Positions 50,948 through 59,685 of a stretch of 64,000 nt of DNA are shown here, piece by piece. Both the position numbers and the translations under genes were made by a program. Position 1 is the first letter of the stretch. Every line of letters starts with the position of its first letter. The notes under the pieces are model-generated. The model was not told the origin of the DNA. It was given only the letters and a program-made list of their open reading frames with translations, and searched no databases. The DNA comes from Oceanobacter sp045430275. GTDB taxonomy: Bacteria; Pseudomonadota; Gammaproteobacteria; Pseudomonadales; Oceanobacteraceae. The stretch is from positions 1 through 64,000 of the forward strand of contig JAILXU010000003.1 of the NCBI GenBank assembly GCA_045430275.1, read 5' to 3'.

Positions 50948-51247
50948 TTAATTCAGTTTCCCTGGTTTTCTAAAAGTACTGCGTCCATTCCTGTATTGCC
51001 GTGCATAATCAACTTCCAACTGAAATCTCCTGGGATGCAGGGGTTCCATCAGGTCTTGCTTGTTTCCCGAAATATGCTCAAACGGCACTTCCATATCGGG
51101 CGGGCTTTTCCAGGATGTAATGGTCATGATTTTGGCTTCTTCGGTACTGCCCAAAATAGAGATACCTTCCAACTGGATCACCTCAGCGGCTTGCAATGAA
51201 ACACTGAACGATGCCAGTAGTACAACAGGCAATAAGTAGTTCATCAT
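50948..51247 (-). CDS. Small secreted protein, unknown
   Basis: 99-aa protein with a signal peptide of about 20 residues ('MMNYLLPVVLLASFSVSLQA|AEV'). The mature part 'EVIQLEGISILGSTEEAKIMTITSWKSP' is a short beta-type domain and the tail is basic and proline-rich ('HPRRFQLEVDYARQYR'). I do not recognise a family. Its two tandem ATG codons overlap the stop of the TPR lipoprotein gene (ATGA). Context in a Glt-like operon suggests a periplasmic accessory part. Confidence 0.75.
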   Translation of the reverse strand: MMNYLLPVVLLASFSVSLQAAEVIQLEGISILGSTEEAKIMTITSWKSPPDMEVPFEHISGNKQDLMEPLHPRRFQLEVDYARQYRNGRSTFRKPGKLN

Positions 51248-52080
51248 TCTGCTCCCTCTGTTTCATTCTGTGATTCGGCTACTGCATCAGCCGCTTCTGC
51301 TTCTTCCGCTTGAGTATCAGCACTGGCACTGTCAACCGCCACGGATTCCGTCGTCTCCCCAGCAGGAACAGCAGCCTTATCAACCGGAGCAGAGTCCTGC
51401 TGAACAGGCACCTCGGGAGCAACGGGCTCAGGCTGTGGCAGCCTGGACTTCAGGTTCGTAATCCAGATTTCCAGGTTTTTATCTTTGGCAAAATACAAAC
51501 GCTTGGCTGCTTCGTACTGCTCTAGCGCACGCTGTTCATCATGCATGTAGAGATCGTACAAGATGCCCAGATTACGTCTGACATTACCGTCTTCCGGTGC
51601 GCACTCAATGGCTGAAATATAGCTTTGTTCCGAGAGCGGAAAATCACCTAACTCCCTGGCCACCAATCCCAATGTCTTATGCGCCGGGCAAAACCCGGCA
51701 TCCAGCGTTAAGGCTGTTGTCAGAGATTCCTTGGCCTCGGTATAGGACTCAACATGGTATTGCGATAACGCCAGATTCACCCAAATACCAGGAAAATCAG
51801 GGTAACGCTCAGAAGCAGCCAGCCACAGGTTTTTGGCCTGAGGATAGCGCTCTGACTTCATCAGAGTCACACCACGCTTATACAGATTGGAAAGCGCAGT
51901 GGGAACTTCACCATCGGCACTCTCATCACTCGTATCCTGTTGTTCTGAATCATCCGTTTTTTCTGATGATTCTTCCGGTTCTGTCAATTGCTCTGGCTGC
52001 TCGTCTACCTTAGAAGGTTGCGAGCTACATGCAGCCAGCAGCAACAGTGGCAAAATGTAACTAGCGAATCTCACTAACAT
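51244..52080 (-). CDS. TPR lipoprotein
   Basis: 278 aa from ATG 52080, preceded by AAGGG; the frame opens at 52098. A lipobox 'LLLLAACSS' gives Cys16-18 as the anchor with Ser at +2, so outer-membrane retention is expected. An acidic Ser/Glu spacer (about 20-60) is followed by three to four TPR units, e.g. 'YPQAKNLWLAASERYPDFPGIWVNLALSQY' and 'GNVRRNLGILYDLYMHDEQRALEQYEAAKRLY' (given in part). The C-terminal Ala/Pro/Glu tail is low complexity. It overlaps the 939-aa TPR gene by 20 nt. The shape is that of GltE/AglT-type lipoproteins; orthology untested. Confidence 0.85.
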   Translation of the reverse strand: MLVRFASYILPLLLLAACSSQPSKVDEQPEQLTEPEESSEKTDDSEQQDTSDESADGEVPTALSNLYKRGVTLMKSERYPQAKNLWLAASERYPDFPGIWVNLALSQYHVESYTEAKESLTTALTLDAGFCPAHKTLGLVARELGDFPLSEQSYISAIECAPEDGNVRRNLGILYDLYMHDEQRALEQYEAAKRLYFAKDKNLEIWITNLKSRLPQPEPVAPEVPVQQDSAPVDKAAVPAGETTESVAVDSASADTQAEEAEAADAVAESQNETEGAE

Positions 52081-54880
52081 AGTTTGGAGCCCTTTCATCC
52101 TTTCGATATTGAGTCGGTAGCAAATCGGCCATCACACCATAACTGCGCTTGATCCATTCATCATAAATACCATCTCGCGTACGATTGATATTTTTCATAT
52201 GAATATCAATCGCTGCTTCTTCAAATGGGTACGCCTGATCTTCCAGAAGGAACTGATACTCTTCGAGTTCCAGTTCATCCAGCCCTTTAGGCCGCTCGGA
52301 GTTCATCAACGCCTGACTCAACTGGGTATAGAGCTGGCCAATCCGATAGGTGGATGCCGTTGTGTATTCAAGCACACCCAATTCTACCGATTGCGTATAA
52401 CCATCCTGAGCTTTTTGCATGGCCTTGTTTTTGACCGGCACGCTTTTATTTAATGGCAAGCTCAAGCCAATACTTTCGTAATTTTCCCGGTCAAATTCAG
52501 CCAATTCAAAGTACGCCTTGGAAGCCAGATACGTCGAACGTTCACTTTGTTTGGCTGGATTTTTGTTGTGCAGGCTGATGACCTTGTCCAGCCAGAAGCG
52601 ACGCTTGTCAGCTTCTCCTTTTTCCTTGTAGATCTCATCCAGCTTCGCATGTGCTTCAACAGCCGGATCAAATGGCTCTTTATAACTGTGTGCGTACTGT
52701 TTGTACATCGCAATCGCACTGCGAATATTACCGGCTTTCTGATAATACTCAGCCGCCTGGAAGCACGCGATACGCTTCTCTTCCTTGTCGTCGGTTGTTT
52801 TCCAGATTGTCCAAAGAGTACCAGCAGCCTTGCCCCATTTTTCCTGCTTCTCATAGGTGAAAATCAGCTTGCTGGGAATATCCTTGCTCAACTTGTGATT
52901 GGGGTACTTATTCTGGAAGTCTTGTAAGGCTTCTTCGGCTTCCGGGTATTTTTCCAGTTCCAGCAATAAAGCAGCGGCATCGTATGCAGCTATGATGGTG
53001 TTATCGCTGCCGGGCATAACATCACCAAGACGCTTCCAGCTACTGACGGCCACTTCATAGTTACCTTCGGCTTTCGCTTTCTCACCCTGTTTATAGATGG
53101 CGGCTGCAATCTTGTCCCGGATTTCCTTGCGGGTTCCACGCTGGATTTTGTTGTATTCCAGCGCTTCGCTCAGGGCCTTTTCGGATTCCTCATACAAACC
53201 CAATTCAAAACTGGCATGACCTCGTACCAGTGCGGCACCGTATCGATAACGGGCGGACAATTCGTCTTTGATATCCCAGGCAAGGCGCGAAACGGATAAA
53301 GCTTCGTCATAATTTTTATCCGCCAGGAACAATTCAGAGGTACTCACAAGAACTCGACCACGTTCTTCGTGCTCGGGGAATTCCCTGACGAATCGCATCG
53401 AGTTTGCCGCACTCAGCTTGCGCCATTCTGCAGCGTCTTCCGGGCTAACAGGCTCGTATTTATTAAAGGCCAGGATGGTGGCATACGCAGCTTCTGCCGC
53501 TCGTGGATGATCACGGAATTTATAGGCCACCACTTCATAGTTATCCTTGGCCTTTTTGTAATCACCCAACTCATAAGCAATTTCAGCCAGCAGGAAACGT
53601 GCTTCAGCAGAGTCTTCTGCATCCGGGAAGCTTCTCAGATAAACGTCATACCATTTGCCAGCAAGCGCAAACTTCGCTGCTTTTTCTTCCGGCTTTTTGG
53701 ATTGCTGGGCCCAGCCATGATTAAAGCGAGCCAGATCCATAATGTAGGCTTTCAACGGCCCACGAATGGTATCCCTCACGGCCTCACTGTGCGATTTCCA
53801 GTAGTCACTGTCGATGCCAAAGCGACCGATATAATCCGCTTCGTTTTTCCGCTTCAGGAGTGGGTAAGCGGCCAGATCAAACTTTTCGATGATCTTCTGC
53901 GCAAAGAGTGGGGCCTTCTCACTATCTGGATAACGCTCAACAAACGCTGTCAGTGACGAAGCACCACTCTGGTAGTACTTTTGTTCGTAGTAGAAATCAG
54001 CCAGACGATCGTAAACCATGTGTTCATAATGGCGCTTACCATAGCCATCAAAAAACTCACCGATTTCTTCCCACTCACCACGGTAAGAAAAGGTCACCGC
54101 CATGGTGTAGATACTGTCTTTCCATATCTCCAGAGCAGCACCACTGGCTGCATCAACGGCTGCCTGATCGGGGTAATCTTCATCTAACAAGCGAGCGAAT
54201 GAAACCAGGCTGTCGTCATAACGATTCTGCTTGAATAAACTCCAGCCCAACATATAACCAGCACTGCTGTAGTACTTGTTACCTTCGCGGCCATAATCAA
54301 CCAGACGTTTGAAAGACTCCTCCGCTTCTGGGTACAAGCTCATGGCATACAGCAGCTCGCCCATGCGGAATTCGGCGTCCAGATAATAGCTGGACTCCGG
54401 GTATTTCTCGACAATCAGTGCCAGTGCATCAACAGTCGCATCAGAATCCTGATTGATGCTGTGCGCTTTGGCTAACTGATACAGAATTTGATCGTTACCG
54501 GCATAATCCGGGTTTTCATCAAACACAGCCTGGTATTCTGCAATGGACTTTTCCAGCTGAACCGGATCAACTTCGGCAAATTCGTTGTCTTCAAAACCTT
54601 CACCCGACCAGGCCGCTTCCTGTTCCAGCAAACGCAATGTCGCCACCCGATTGGCAGCCAGAATGGACATATCGCCATGGCCAGCCACTTCAAGATAGGA
54701 CTGAAAACGCTTGACCACATCTTCACTGGTCACAATCAGAGGCTGTTCAGAACGCTTTAGCTCATAATAATCCAGATCTGCAATGGTGCCGCTGCGATCT
54801 GTTTTCACCGTCGCACAACCACTACTCAGCAACAGAGTGGCAGTCAGGGACGACCAAATCAGTGAACGCCGATCATTCAT
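52061..54880 (-). CDS. Large TPR lipoprotein (939 aa)
   Basis: Start ATG 54880 with GAGGG upstream; the frame opens at 54886. A lipobox 'LLSSGCATV' marks an outer-membrane lipoprotein with Ala at +2. The rest is about 25 helical-hairpin TPR or Sel1-like units rich in Tyr, Lys and Glu ('YPESSYYLDAEFRMGELLYAMSLYPEAEESFKRL' in part; similar units recur every 34-37 residues). The whole is a long curved scaffold, similar in build to GltD/AgnA-type TPR proteins of the M. xanthus machine. It is coupled at both ends (8-nt and 20-nt overlaps). Confidence 0.87.
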   Translation of the reverse strand: MNDRRSLIWSSLTATLLLSSGCATVKTDRSGTIADLDYYELKRSEQPLIVTSEDVVKRFQSYLEVAGHGDMSILAANRVATLRLLEQEAAWSGEGFEDNEFAEVDPVQLEKSIAEYQAVFDENPDYAGNDQILYQLAKAHSINQDSDATVDALALIVEKYPESSYYLDAEFRMGELLYAMSLYPEAEESFKRLVDYGREGNKYYSSAGYMLGWSLFKQNRYDDSLVSFARLLDEDYPDQAAVDAASGAALEIWKDSIYTMAVTFSYRGEWEEIGEFFDGYGKRHYEHMVYDRLADFYYEQKYYQSGASSLTAFVERYPDSEKAPLFAQKIIEKFDLAAYPLLKRKNEADYIGRFGIDSDYWKSHSEAVRDTIRGPLKAYIMDLARFNHGWAQQSKKPEEKAAKFALAGKWYDVYLRSFPDAEDSAEARFLLAEIAYELGDYKKAKDNYEVVAYKFRDHPRAAEAAYATILAFNKYEPVSPEDAAEWRKLSAANSMRFVREFPEHEERGRVLVSTSELFLADKNYDEALSVSRLAWDIKDELSARYRYGAALVRGHASFELGLYEESEKALSEALEYNKIQRGTRKEIRDKIAAAIYKQGEKAKAEGNYEVAVSSWKRLGDVMPGSDNTIIAAYDAAALLLELEKYPEAEEALQDFQNKYPNHKLSKDIPSKLIFTYEKQEKWGKAAGTLWTIWKTTDDKEEKRIACFQAAEYYQKAGNIRSAIAMYKQYAHSYKEPFDPAVEAHAKLDEIYKEKGEADKRRFWLDKVISLHNKNPAKQSERSTYLASKAYFELAEFDRENYESIGLSLPLNKSVPVKNKAMQKAQDGYTQSVELGVLEYTTASTYRIGQLYTQLSQALMNSERPKGLDELELEEYQFLLEDQAYPFEEAAIDIHMKNINRTRDGIYDEWIKRSYGVMADLLPTQYRKDERAPNYVSEIR

Positions 54881-56801
54881 ACTCACCCTCGTCTACACTG
54901 TTAGCATTGCGACGCAGTTCGTTATCATACAAACGGGCGATCGACAGGCGCGTTGTTGCAAGATATTCCTTCAGGCGGCTATCCAGCATGTTCAGGTGTT
55001 CCTCTGCCAGAGCAACCACATGGTTTTGCTGACGATGACGTAAAGGCTCCAACGAATTAACAAGCTCATCCAGGCGCTTGACCATGTCATTCAGGCGCTG
55101 CTTGCGTGAACCCATTTGAGTGTGGTGCTGCTGCAGTTGCTGCTCCAATTGCTGCAACCCTGCCAACTGCTCCGCAATGGCATTCACTTCCTTGCCCAAT
55201 TCCAGATACGACTTCACAGTCTGCCAGCGGCGTTCCGGTACTTGCTTGAATACCTTCCAGCCTTGTATTCCCAACAAGGTGGATGCCTGCCTGCTCAGTG
55301 CCTGGTATTCGGTATTGTCTGCTGTGGAATGCGCGGCAATTTCCTGACGCAACTGATCCAGATGACGCAAAGCCTGCATCTCGTCTTCGTCAGCGTAGGG
55401 GTAAGGCGTTGATTCTTCTGTTTCAATCCAGCGCTTGCTTCGAGCCTGAACAGCCCGGAGATCAGCCAGACGCAATCGCAGCTGATTAACACGCCCACCT
55501 TCGGAGGCAGAGGCTTGAGCGCTCTCCAGCCATACTTCCTGTTCCCTGATGTGAGCCTTCTGTTGCTCCGCCCATTGATGGATACGGTCAACATCCAGAA
55601 GCTGCTGTTGGGCTTCCAAAAACTCTGACGTATTGAGAAGGGATTCAAGTGCTCGGGAAGTTTCCGTTGCTGAGACAAGCTCCGACTCAGGCTCCAGCCA
55701 GTTGCCCGTCAGCTTCGCCAAGTCTGGGTTACTGGACCAGCCAGTCACCCAGGCATTGAGAGTTTCAGGATCATTCAAGCGTTCAATATCGTACAAGGCC
55801 GAGGTCATTTGGCGCTCAGCGTATTCATAAACGTTCAGGGATCCGATACCACCATTCAACAGCTCGGCAACGTATGGAGTTGCCATCAGGGACTCCAGCA
55901 CGTTCAAATCGAGGTGGTAAAAATTATCCTGCAAAATTCTCCAGGGCTGCAGAGCCTGGTCATACAACCATTGGCGCGACAACGCCCAACCGTATTGCAG
56001 CAATGCTTCGGCAGCGAGAGGGCCATCACTCGAAACCATGCGAAGATAATCGACGGCCACAGGGTAATGCTTGTTTTCCAGTTCATAACGCCCGGCCGTC
56101 AACAAAAAACGATCCTTGAGAGCCTGGTCATAACCGGCAAGTACATCCATTTTTCTCAGGACAGGGCGCATACGCTGAGCCAGCTCATCACTGCTGACTC
56201 CCTGGCGCATTTCGGCCAACATGATGTTGTACAGCGCATAGTAATACCAGCGATCCGAATCAGCCATTTCTTCCAGAATGGCTTTGGCCGAGTTCAGCTG
56301 ATCAGTGCCTGCCAGACCGGTAATCAGGATATAGCGGTTTTCCTGGCGAGAATGTGCCGACAGTAATGCCCGTGGCTCCATTGCCCGTGACGCAAAGTCA
56401 TAGGCCTGTTCCCATTCACCCCGCTCCGAAGCGCGTTGCGCCAGCACAAACCACGAGTTCCCCAGGCCACCGCGTTGCTTCAATCCCGGATCATTGATCA
56501 TCCCCAAGGCGTAATGATCCATCCCCATATTCAGAAAGCTGACAGGCAATGTCATCGATACTTCTGTTTCTTTCAGGGATAACTCTGCATCCGGTGCCGT
56601 TAGTGCAGCCATGTAGTTTTCGGTCAGGTACTTGTAAAAGTACACCCGCTTGCCCAGCTCAATATTCCTTATGTCCTGACCTGGATGTTCAGTACTGACA
56701 ACAGATGGCGGCCGCATGCTGGCATTTGCAGCAGGGCTTTCAGCCGCCTCTGCCAGGACTGAAGCCGACAGAGCCAGCGCGAAGAGTCCTAACTTTTGCA
56801 T
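54873..56801 (-). CDS. Secreted TPR/coiled-coil protein (642 aa)
   Basis: A signal peptide of about 19 residues ('GLFALALSASVLAEA|AESPAAN'), then TPR-like helices ('LSAHSRQENRYILITGLAGT', 'YALYNIMLAEMRQGVSSDEL' etc.) and, from about residue 415, long coiled-coil stretches ('LRLRLADLRAVQARSKRW', 'LAGLQQLEQQLQQHHTQMGSRKQRLNDMVKRL' in part). It could form an elongated periplasmic rod. Overlap with the downstream TPR gene is 8 nt. It ends 3 nt after the next upstream gene stop, within the same operon. No family name is recognised. Confidence 0.83.
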   Translation of the reverse strand: MQKLGLFALALSASVLAEAAESPAANASMRPPSVVSTEHPGQDIRNIELGKRVYFYKYLTENYMAALTAPDAELSLKETEVSMTLPVSFLNMGMDHYALGMINDPGLKQRGGLGNSWFVLAQRASERGEWEQAYDFASRAMEPRALLSAHSRQENRYILITGLAGTDQLNSAKAILEEMADSDRWYYYALYNIMLAEMRQGVSSDELAQRMRPVLRKMDVLAGYDQALKDRFLLTAGRYELENKHYPVAVDYLRMVSSDGPLAAEALLQYGWALSRQWLYDQALQPWRILQDNFYHLDLNVLESLMATPYVAELLNGGIGSLNVYEYAERQMTSALYDIERLNDPETLNAWVTGWSSNPDLAKLTGNWLEPESELVSATETSRALESLLNTSEFLEAQQQLLDVDRIHQWAEQQKAHIREQEVWLESAQASASEGGRVNQLRLRLADLRAVQARSKRWIETEESTPYPYADEDEMQALRHLDQLRQEIAAHSTADNTEYQALSRQASTLLGIQGWKVFKQVPERRWQTVKSYLELGKEVNAIAEQLAGLQQLEQQLQQHHTQMGSRKQRLNDMVKRLDELVNSLEPLRHRQQNHVVALAEEHLNMLDSRLKEYLATTRLSIARLYDNELRRNANSVDEGEYE

Positions 56802-56804
56802 GAA

Positions 56805-57311
56805 TTACCACGCCTTCAATGTGGCAAACGCACTGCGTTGCTCTACCTTGTCAACAATAGTCAGCAGCAGTTTCTGATGACGATGGCCTTTTTTGAAGGT
56901 GCCCTCGTATATAAGATCCCTAACCTGCTCACGCTCATCCTGGCCTTGAATAACAATGCGCACCCAATGGGCACCGGGGGCAACCTGCATTTGCCCCAAA
57001 GGCTGAACAGCTCCCAGCTTCAAAGCCTTCAGTTCCAGCTCTGTATACACATAGTTGATTGGGGAGATGCCTGCGCCCGTCACTTCAATTGACATTGGCT
57101 TGAAAAAATTTCCACCGTTGATAGCCACGTATAACGAAGCCTTGGTGCTATTTGGGCTGATCAACTCGCTCTCAATTTTGGCGAGCTCGTTGGAAATCTC
57201 CAGAACTGAACGTTTGGCCGCCTCGATTTCCAGTTGAATGTCCTGTTGGGTCTCTGCCACGGCTTGGGTTATACCGAAAAACCATAGCATCCCTGCAACA
57301 ACAAACTTCAT
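56805..57311 (-). CDS. Small secreted protein, unknown
   Basis: 168 aa from ATG 57311 ('MKFVVAGMLWFFGITQAVA|ETQ', a signal peptide); the frame opens at 57344. An amphipathic helix (about 25-55, 'QQDIQLEIEAAKRSVLEISNEL') precedes a beta-rich domain ('ASLYVAINGGNFFKPMSIEVTG', 'APGAHWVRIVIQGQDE'), an immunoglobulin-like or PEGA-like pattern. Function unknown. It lies 10 nt after the thioredoxin-like gene and 3 nt before the 642-aa gene, in the Glt-like operon. Confidence 0.78.
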   Translation of the reverse strand: MKFVVAGMLWFFGITQAVAETQQDIQLEIEAAKRSVLEISNELAKIESELISPNSTKASLYVAINGGNFFKPMSIEVTGAGISPINYVYTELELKALKLGAVQPLGQMQVAPGAHWVRIVIQGQDEREQVRDLIYEGTFKKGHRHQKLLLTIVDKVEQRSAFATLKAW

Positions 57312-57321
57312 AAACACCTCA

Positions 57322-57825
57322 TCAAGGTTGACGAACCAAATCATCCCCGTCGAGCCAATAAGCTAGGGCATGATTAGCAAATTCCAGATTTTTCCGGAGA
57401 TTTCCGGCAAACATATAGTCAAGCGTACCGTCACGACCAACCAGCATCACTGCTGGCTGTGGCTGTACTTGCCAGGCATTGGGTAACTTGGGGCTGTATT
57501 TCAGCACCGGAATAGACACCTCCGGTGCTTCAGCATCATCTTTACCCTTTGGCGTCCATATTACCCAGCTAATCAGTCCCTTATCGCGATAACGTTGGGC
57601 CAGTTCTTCATAGGCTTTCACATCGTTGTTACAGCGACGACAATCATCAACCCAAACCAACATCACAGGTAATCCACGCTGTTCAGTCAGGTTTTTCGCA
57701 AACCCCTTAACAGCAGGCAACGTGAAATCTTCGAGCTGTTGACCAATAGCAATTGTTTCAGACCGGGCAGACAGCGTCAGAAGCACACCCAGAATCAGTA
57801 ATAAAAACCGACCGCGATGCTCCAT
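57322..57825 (-). CDS. Secreted thioredoxin-fold (AhpC/TSA, TlpA-like) protein
   Basis: 167 aa with a cleavable or anchor signal 'FLLLILGVLLTLSARS|ETIAIGQQL'. 'LEDFTLPAVKGFAKNL' is a redoxin-type start and 'VWVDDCRRCNNDV' holds a CxxC pair (Cys-Arg-Arg-Cys) at the redox position, preceded by Asp-Asp in place of the usual Trp. 'KYSPKLPNAWQVQPQPAVMLVGRDGTLDY' contains the cis-Pro region. It could catalyse disulfide reactions in the periplasm for partners in this operon; inference. Its 5' end overlaps the barrel gene by 31 nt. Confidence 0.82.
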   Translation of the reverse strand: MEHRGRFLLLILGVLLTLSARSETIAIGQQLEDFTLPAVKGFAKNLTEQRGLPVMLVWVDDCRRCNNDVKAYEELAQRYRDKGLISWVIWTPKGKDDAEAPEVSIPVLKYSPKLPNAWQVQPQPAVMLVGRDGTLDYMFAGNLRKNLEFANHALAYWLDGDDLVRQP

Positions 57826-58883
57826 TGCAGACCTCGATGTTGACCAACTTCATTAAGGACTTCATCGTCCACCTGATAATAACGCGTCTCGGTTCCAACC
57901 CAGTATTCATCGAACATCACACTCAAAGATGCGCCGACACTGGTGTACAAACCGTGACTGTTACCTGTGAATTGCTCACCCACCAGAACATCTGTACTGA
58001 GTTGCCACGGCAGGAAGGAGTCACCATTGAAGCTGGTAATCCCTTTCAACAGGCTGTAGCTGGCACCCGCCGCAAACGAATAGAAGGACTCATTTTTATC
58101 CATCAAGGTGCGTGTGCCAGACTTGATCTCGGGGTTGCTCAACTGAGTCATCCCAATCGTTCCGACAAACAACGCATCCCAGCGTTCGGTCAGGTGATAA
58201 CGGGCACTGGCACCCAAAATAGCGGCATCGCCGAACTTAGAGGAGGTTTGCTGACCCAGAGACAGACCCAGGGTTCCATGACGTTGCGGAACATTGTCAA
58301 CAAAATTGAAGGTACGCGGAGTTGGCTCAAAGATTTCACTGGTGACGCCAGGAGCACCTGCTGCAATCAGTGGCAAGATGCCCTGAAGAATGGAGGGATC
58401 ATCCAGCACCAAGGTCGGTGATGGAATCTCTTCCATTCGGCTTGCTCCAGTATCCATCTGCGCCATCATTCCCACCAGACTTTGCATAATGGCTGAATTA
58501 TTCAGCTTCTCAGCATCCCCTTGTGGCCCAGCAGCCTCACCTTCAGGAACGGCCATCAAGCCCAATATCCCAGCCAGGACGCTGGCATTATTAACCGAAT
58601 CAGGGTTGCCTTCACCTGTTTTAACCGGCCCCTTGGGCACCATTTTCAACAACGACCCCAATACTTCAGGGTTATTTAATGAATTGGCATCGCCCAAACG
58701 GTACTCACGATCAATACCATCATTAACGGTTGCTGCTTTTTTCGAAACCAGGCTAAGAATCTGTTTCAGGACTTCTGGATTATCCAAAGAAGAAGATCCA
58801 GACGTCTCTGCATTTGCAAGAGGCGAAACTGCCAGGAGGAAACCCAGTATCGCACTGGATCTGTTCAGAAACGGATTTTCCAT
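57795..58883 (-). CDS. Predicted outer-membrane barrel with five repeat motifs
   Basis: 362 aa. Signal peptide ends near residue 25 ('LANA|ETSG'). Residues 32-173 carry five degenerate 15-residue repeats, e.g. SLDNPEVLKQILSLV (32-46), SLNNPEVLGSLLKMV (68-82) and VLDDPSILQGILPLI (159-173). The C-terminal 170 residues are alternating amphipathic strands (e.g. 'HGTLGLSLGQQTSS', 'LYTSVGASLSVMFDEYWVGTE') ending in the aromatic 'GFYY', a BAM-type signal. The layout fits the outer-membrane barrel proteins (OMP_myx_plus-like) found with Glt machines. It overlaps both neighbours (31 and 19 nt). Confidence 0.83.
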   Translation of the reverse strand: MENPFLNRSSAILGFLLAVSPLANAETSGSSSLDNPEVLKQILSLVSKKAATVNDGIDREYRLGDANSLNNPEVLGSLLKMVPKGPVKTGEGNPDSVNNASVLAGILGLMAVPEGEAAGPQGDAEKLNNSAIMQSLVGMMAQMDTGASRMEEIPSPTLVLDDPSILQGILPLIAAGAPGVTSEIFEPTPRTFNFVDNVPQRHGTLGLSLGQQTSSKFGDAAILGASARYHLTERWDALFVGTIGMTQLSNPEIKSGTRTLMDKNESFYSFAAGASYSLLKGITSFNGDSFLPWQLSTDVLVGEQFTGNSHGLYTSVGASLSVMFDEYWVGTETRYYQVDDEVLNEVGQHRGLQWSIAVGFYY

Positions 58884-59593
58884 ACTAGGGCCAACGCTCC
58901 ATGATTTGCACTGTTGCCCGCCAAAGCCTGTTGCGTTTGCACACGGGCTCCGACAGTGAAGTTGTAATCAATATTCCAGCTGATTTCTGTCGATGCAGCG
59001 ACAAGCGGAAGCATTTCTTCCGATCGTTTGTCACTCCATCGAGCCGAGCCTGACTCATTCAGACCCACACCAGCCCCCAAATAGCCACTCCACGACCACT
59101 TTTCAGATTCTTTGAAAACCCGATTCAAACCGAATTCCAACGAATGCCACTCTTGCGTGTTTCTGACTGAGCGCGCAAAACGAACAGAGACATCCTGGTC
59201 CAGCATGTCAAAATTGGCTGCAATGCCCAACGCAGACTCTGTCGAAGCAGACAACTCCAGTTGCACTCGGGAATCAGCAATATAACGGAACTGCGCAGGC
59301 TCAGGACGCTTGTCATGAGGCACACTTTCCAGCTCCTTGATATGAATCCAGCCAGAATACTCACCCACCCGGACTTTCAACCAGTCCAGACGCTTCTCGA
59401 TGGGGATCAGTGTCTCATCAGATGGCACATCCGTTGTGACAGGATACGCATACGATGGCCCCAGGTGGAGTTGCAGAGGCTCGGCATGAGCCATGGAAAC
59501 CAGGCCAGCTCCGAGAACCATCAGCTTCGTTATATGTGTTATCCATCCCGCAGCAGGGCGAGAGAGTAACCTGTTTTCCAGTTTCGCCTGCAT
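58865..59593 (-). CDS. SH3-like plus predicted outer-membrane barrel protein
   Basis: 242 aa, first gene of the operon, ATG 59593 with AAGGAA 11 bases upstream. A late hydrophobic stretch (about 24-37, 'LMVLGAGLVSMAHA|EPL') acts as signal. Residues 40-85 resemble a bacterial SH3 domain: 'DETLIPIEKRLDWLKVRVGEYSGWIHIKEL'. The remaining residues are barrel-like strands ('FRYIADSRVQLELSAST', 'VWKIRF' at the C-terminal end, an aromatic terminus). It is a second candidate outer-membrane component of the Glt-like machine, where several barrels are the rule. Confidence 0.8.
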   Translation of the reverse strand: MQAKLENRLLSRPAAGWITHITKLMVLGAGLVSMAHAEPLQLHLGPSYAYPVTTDVPSDETLIPIEKRLDWLKVRVGEYSGWIHIKELESVPHDKRPEPAQFRYIADSRVQLELSASTESALGIAANFDMLDQDVSVRFARSVRNTQEWHSLEFGLNRVFKESEKWSWSGYLGAGVGLNESGSARWSDKRSEEMLPLVAASTEISWNIDYNFTVGARVQTQQALAGNSANHGALALVWKIRF

Positions 59594-59656
59594 GTCGGCA
59601 CTAGTTCCTTGTTGATTGGGTTACCAGTTTGATTGCTGTTTTTTTAAACGCCGGAA

Positions 59657-59685
59657 AGTATGATCATGCGTACTTGCATCGTCAA
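59657..59685 (-). promoter_or_regulatory. Sigma-70 promoter of the Glt-like operon
   Basis: On the minus strand TTGACG (59680-59685) is followed after exactly 17 bp by CATACT (59657-59662). Transcription would begin near 59650, giving a leader of about 57 nt to the first gene. It is one base off consensus in the -35 and two in the -10, and was found by eye. Positions 59594-59960 otherwise hold the divergent parC upstream region, where no clear promoter was recognised. Confidence 0.65.
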
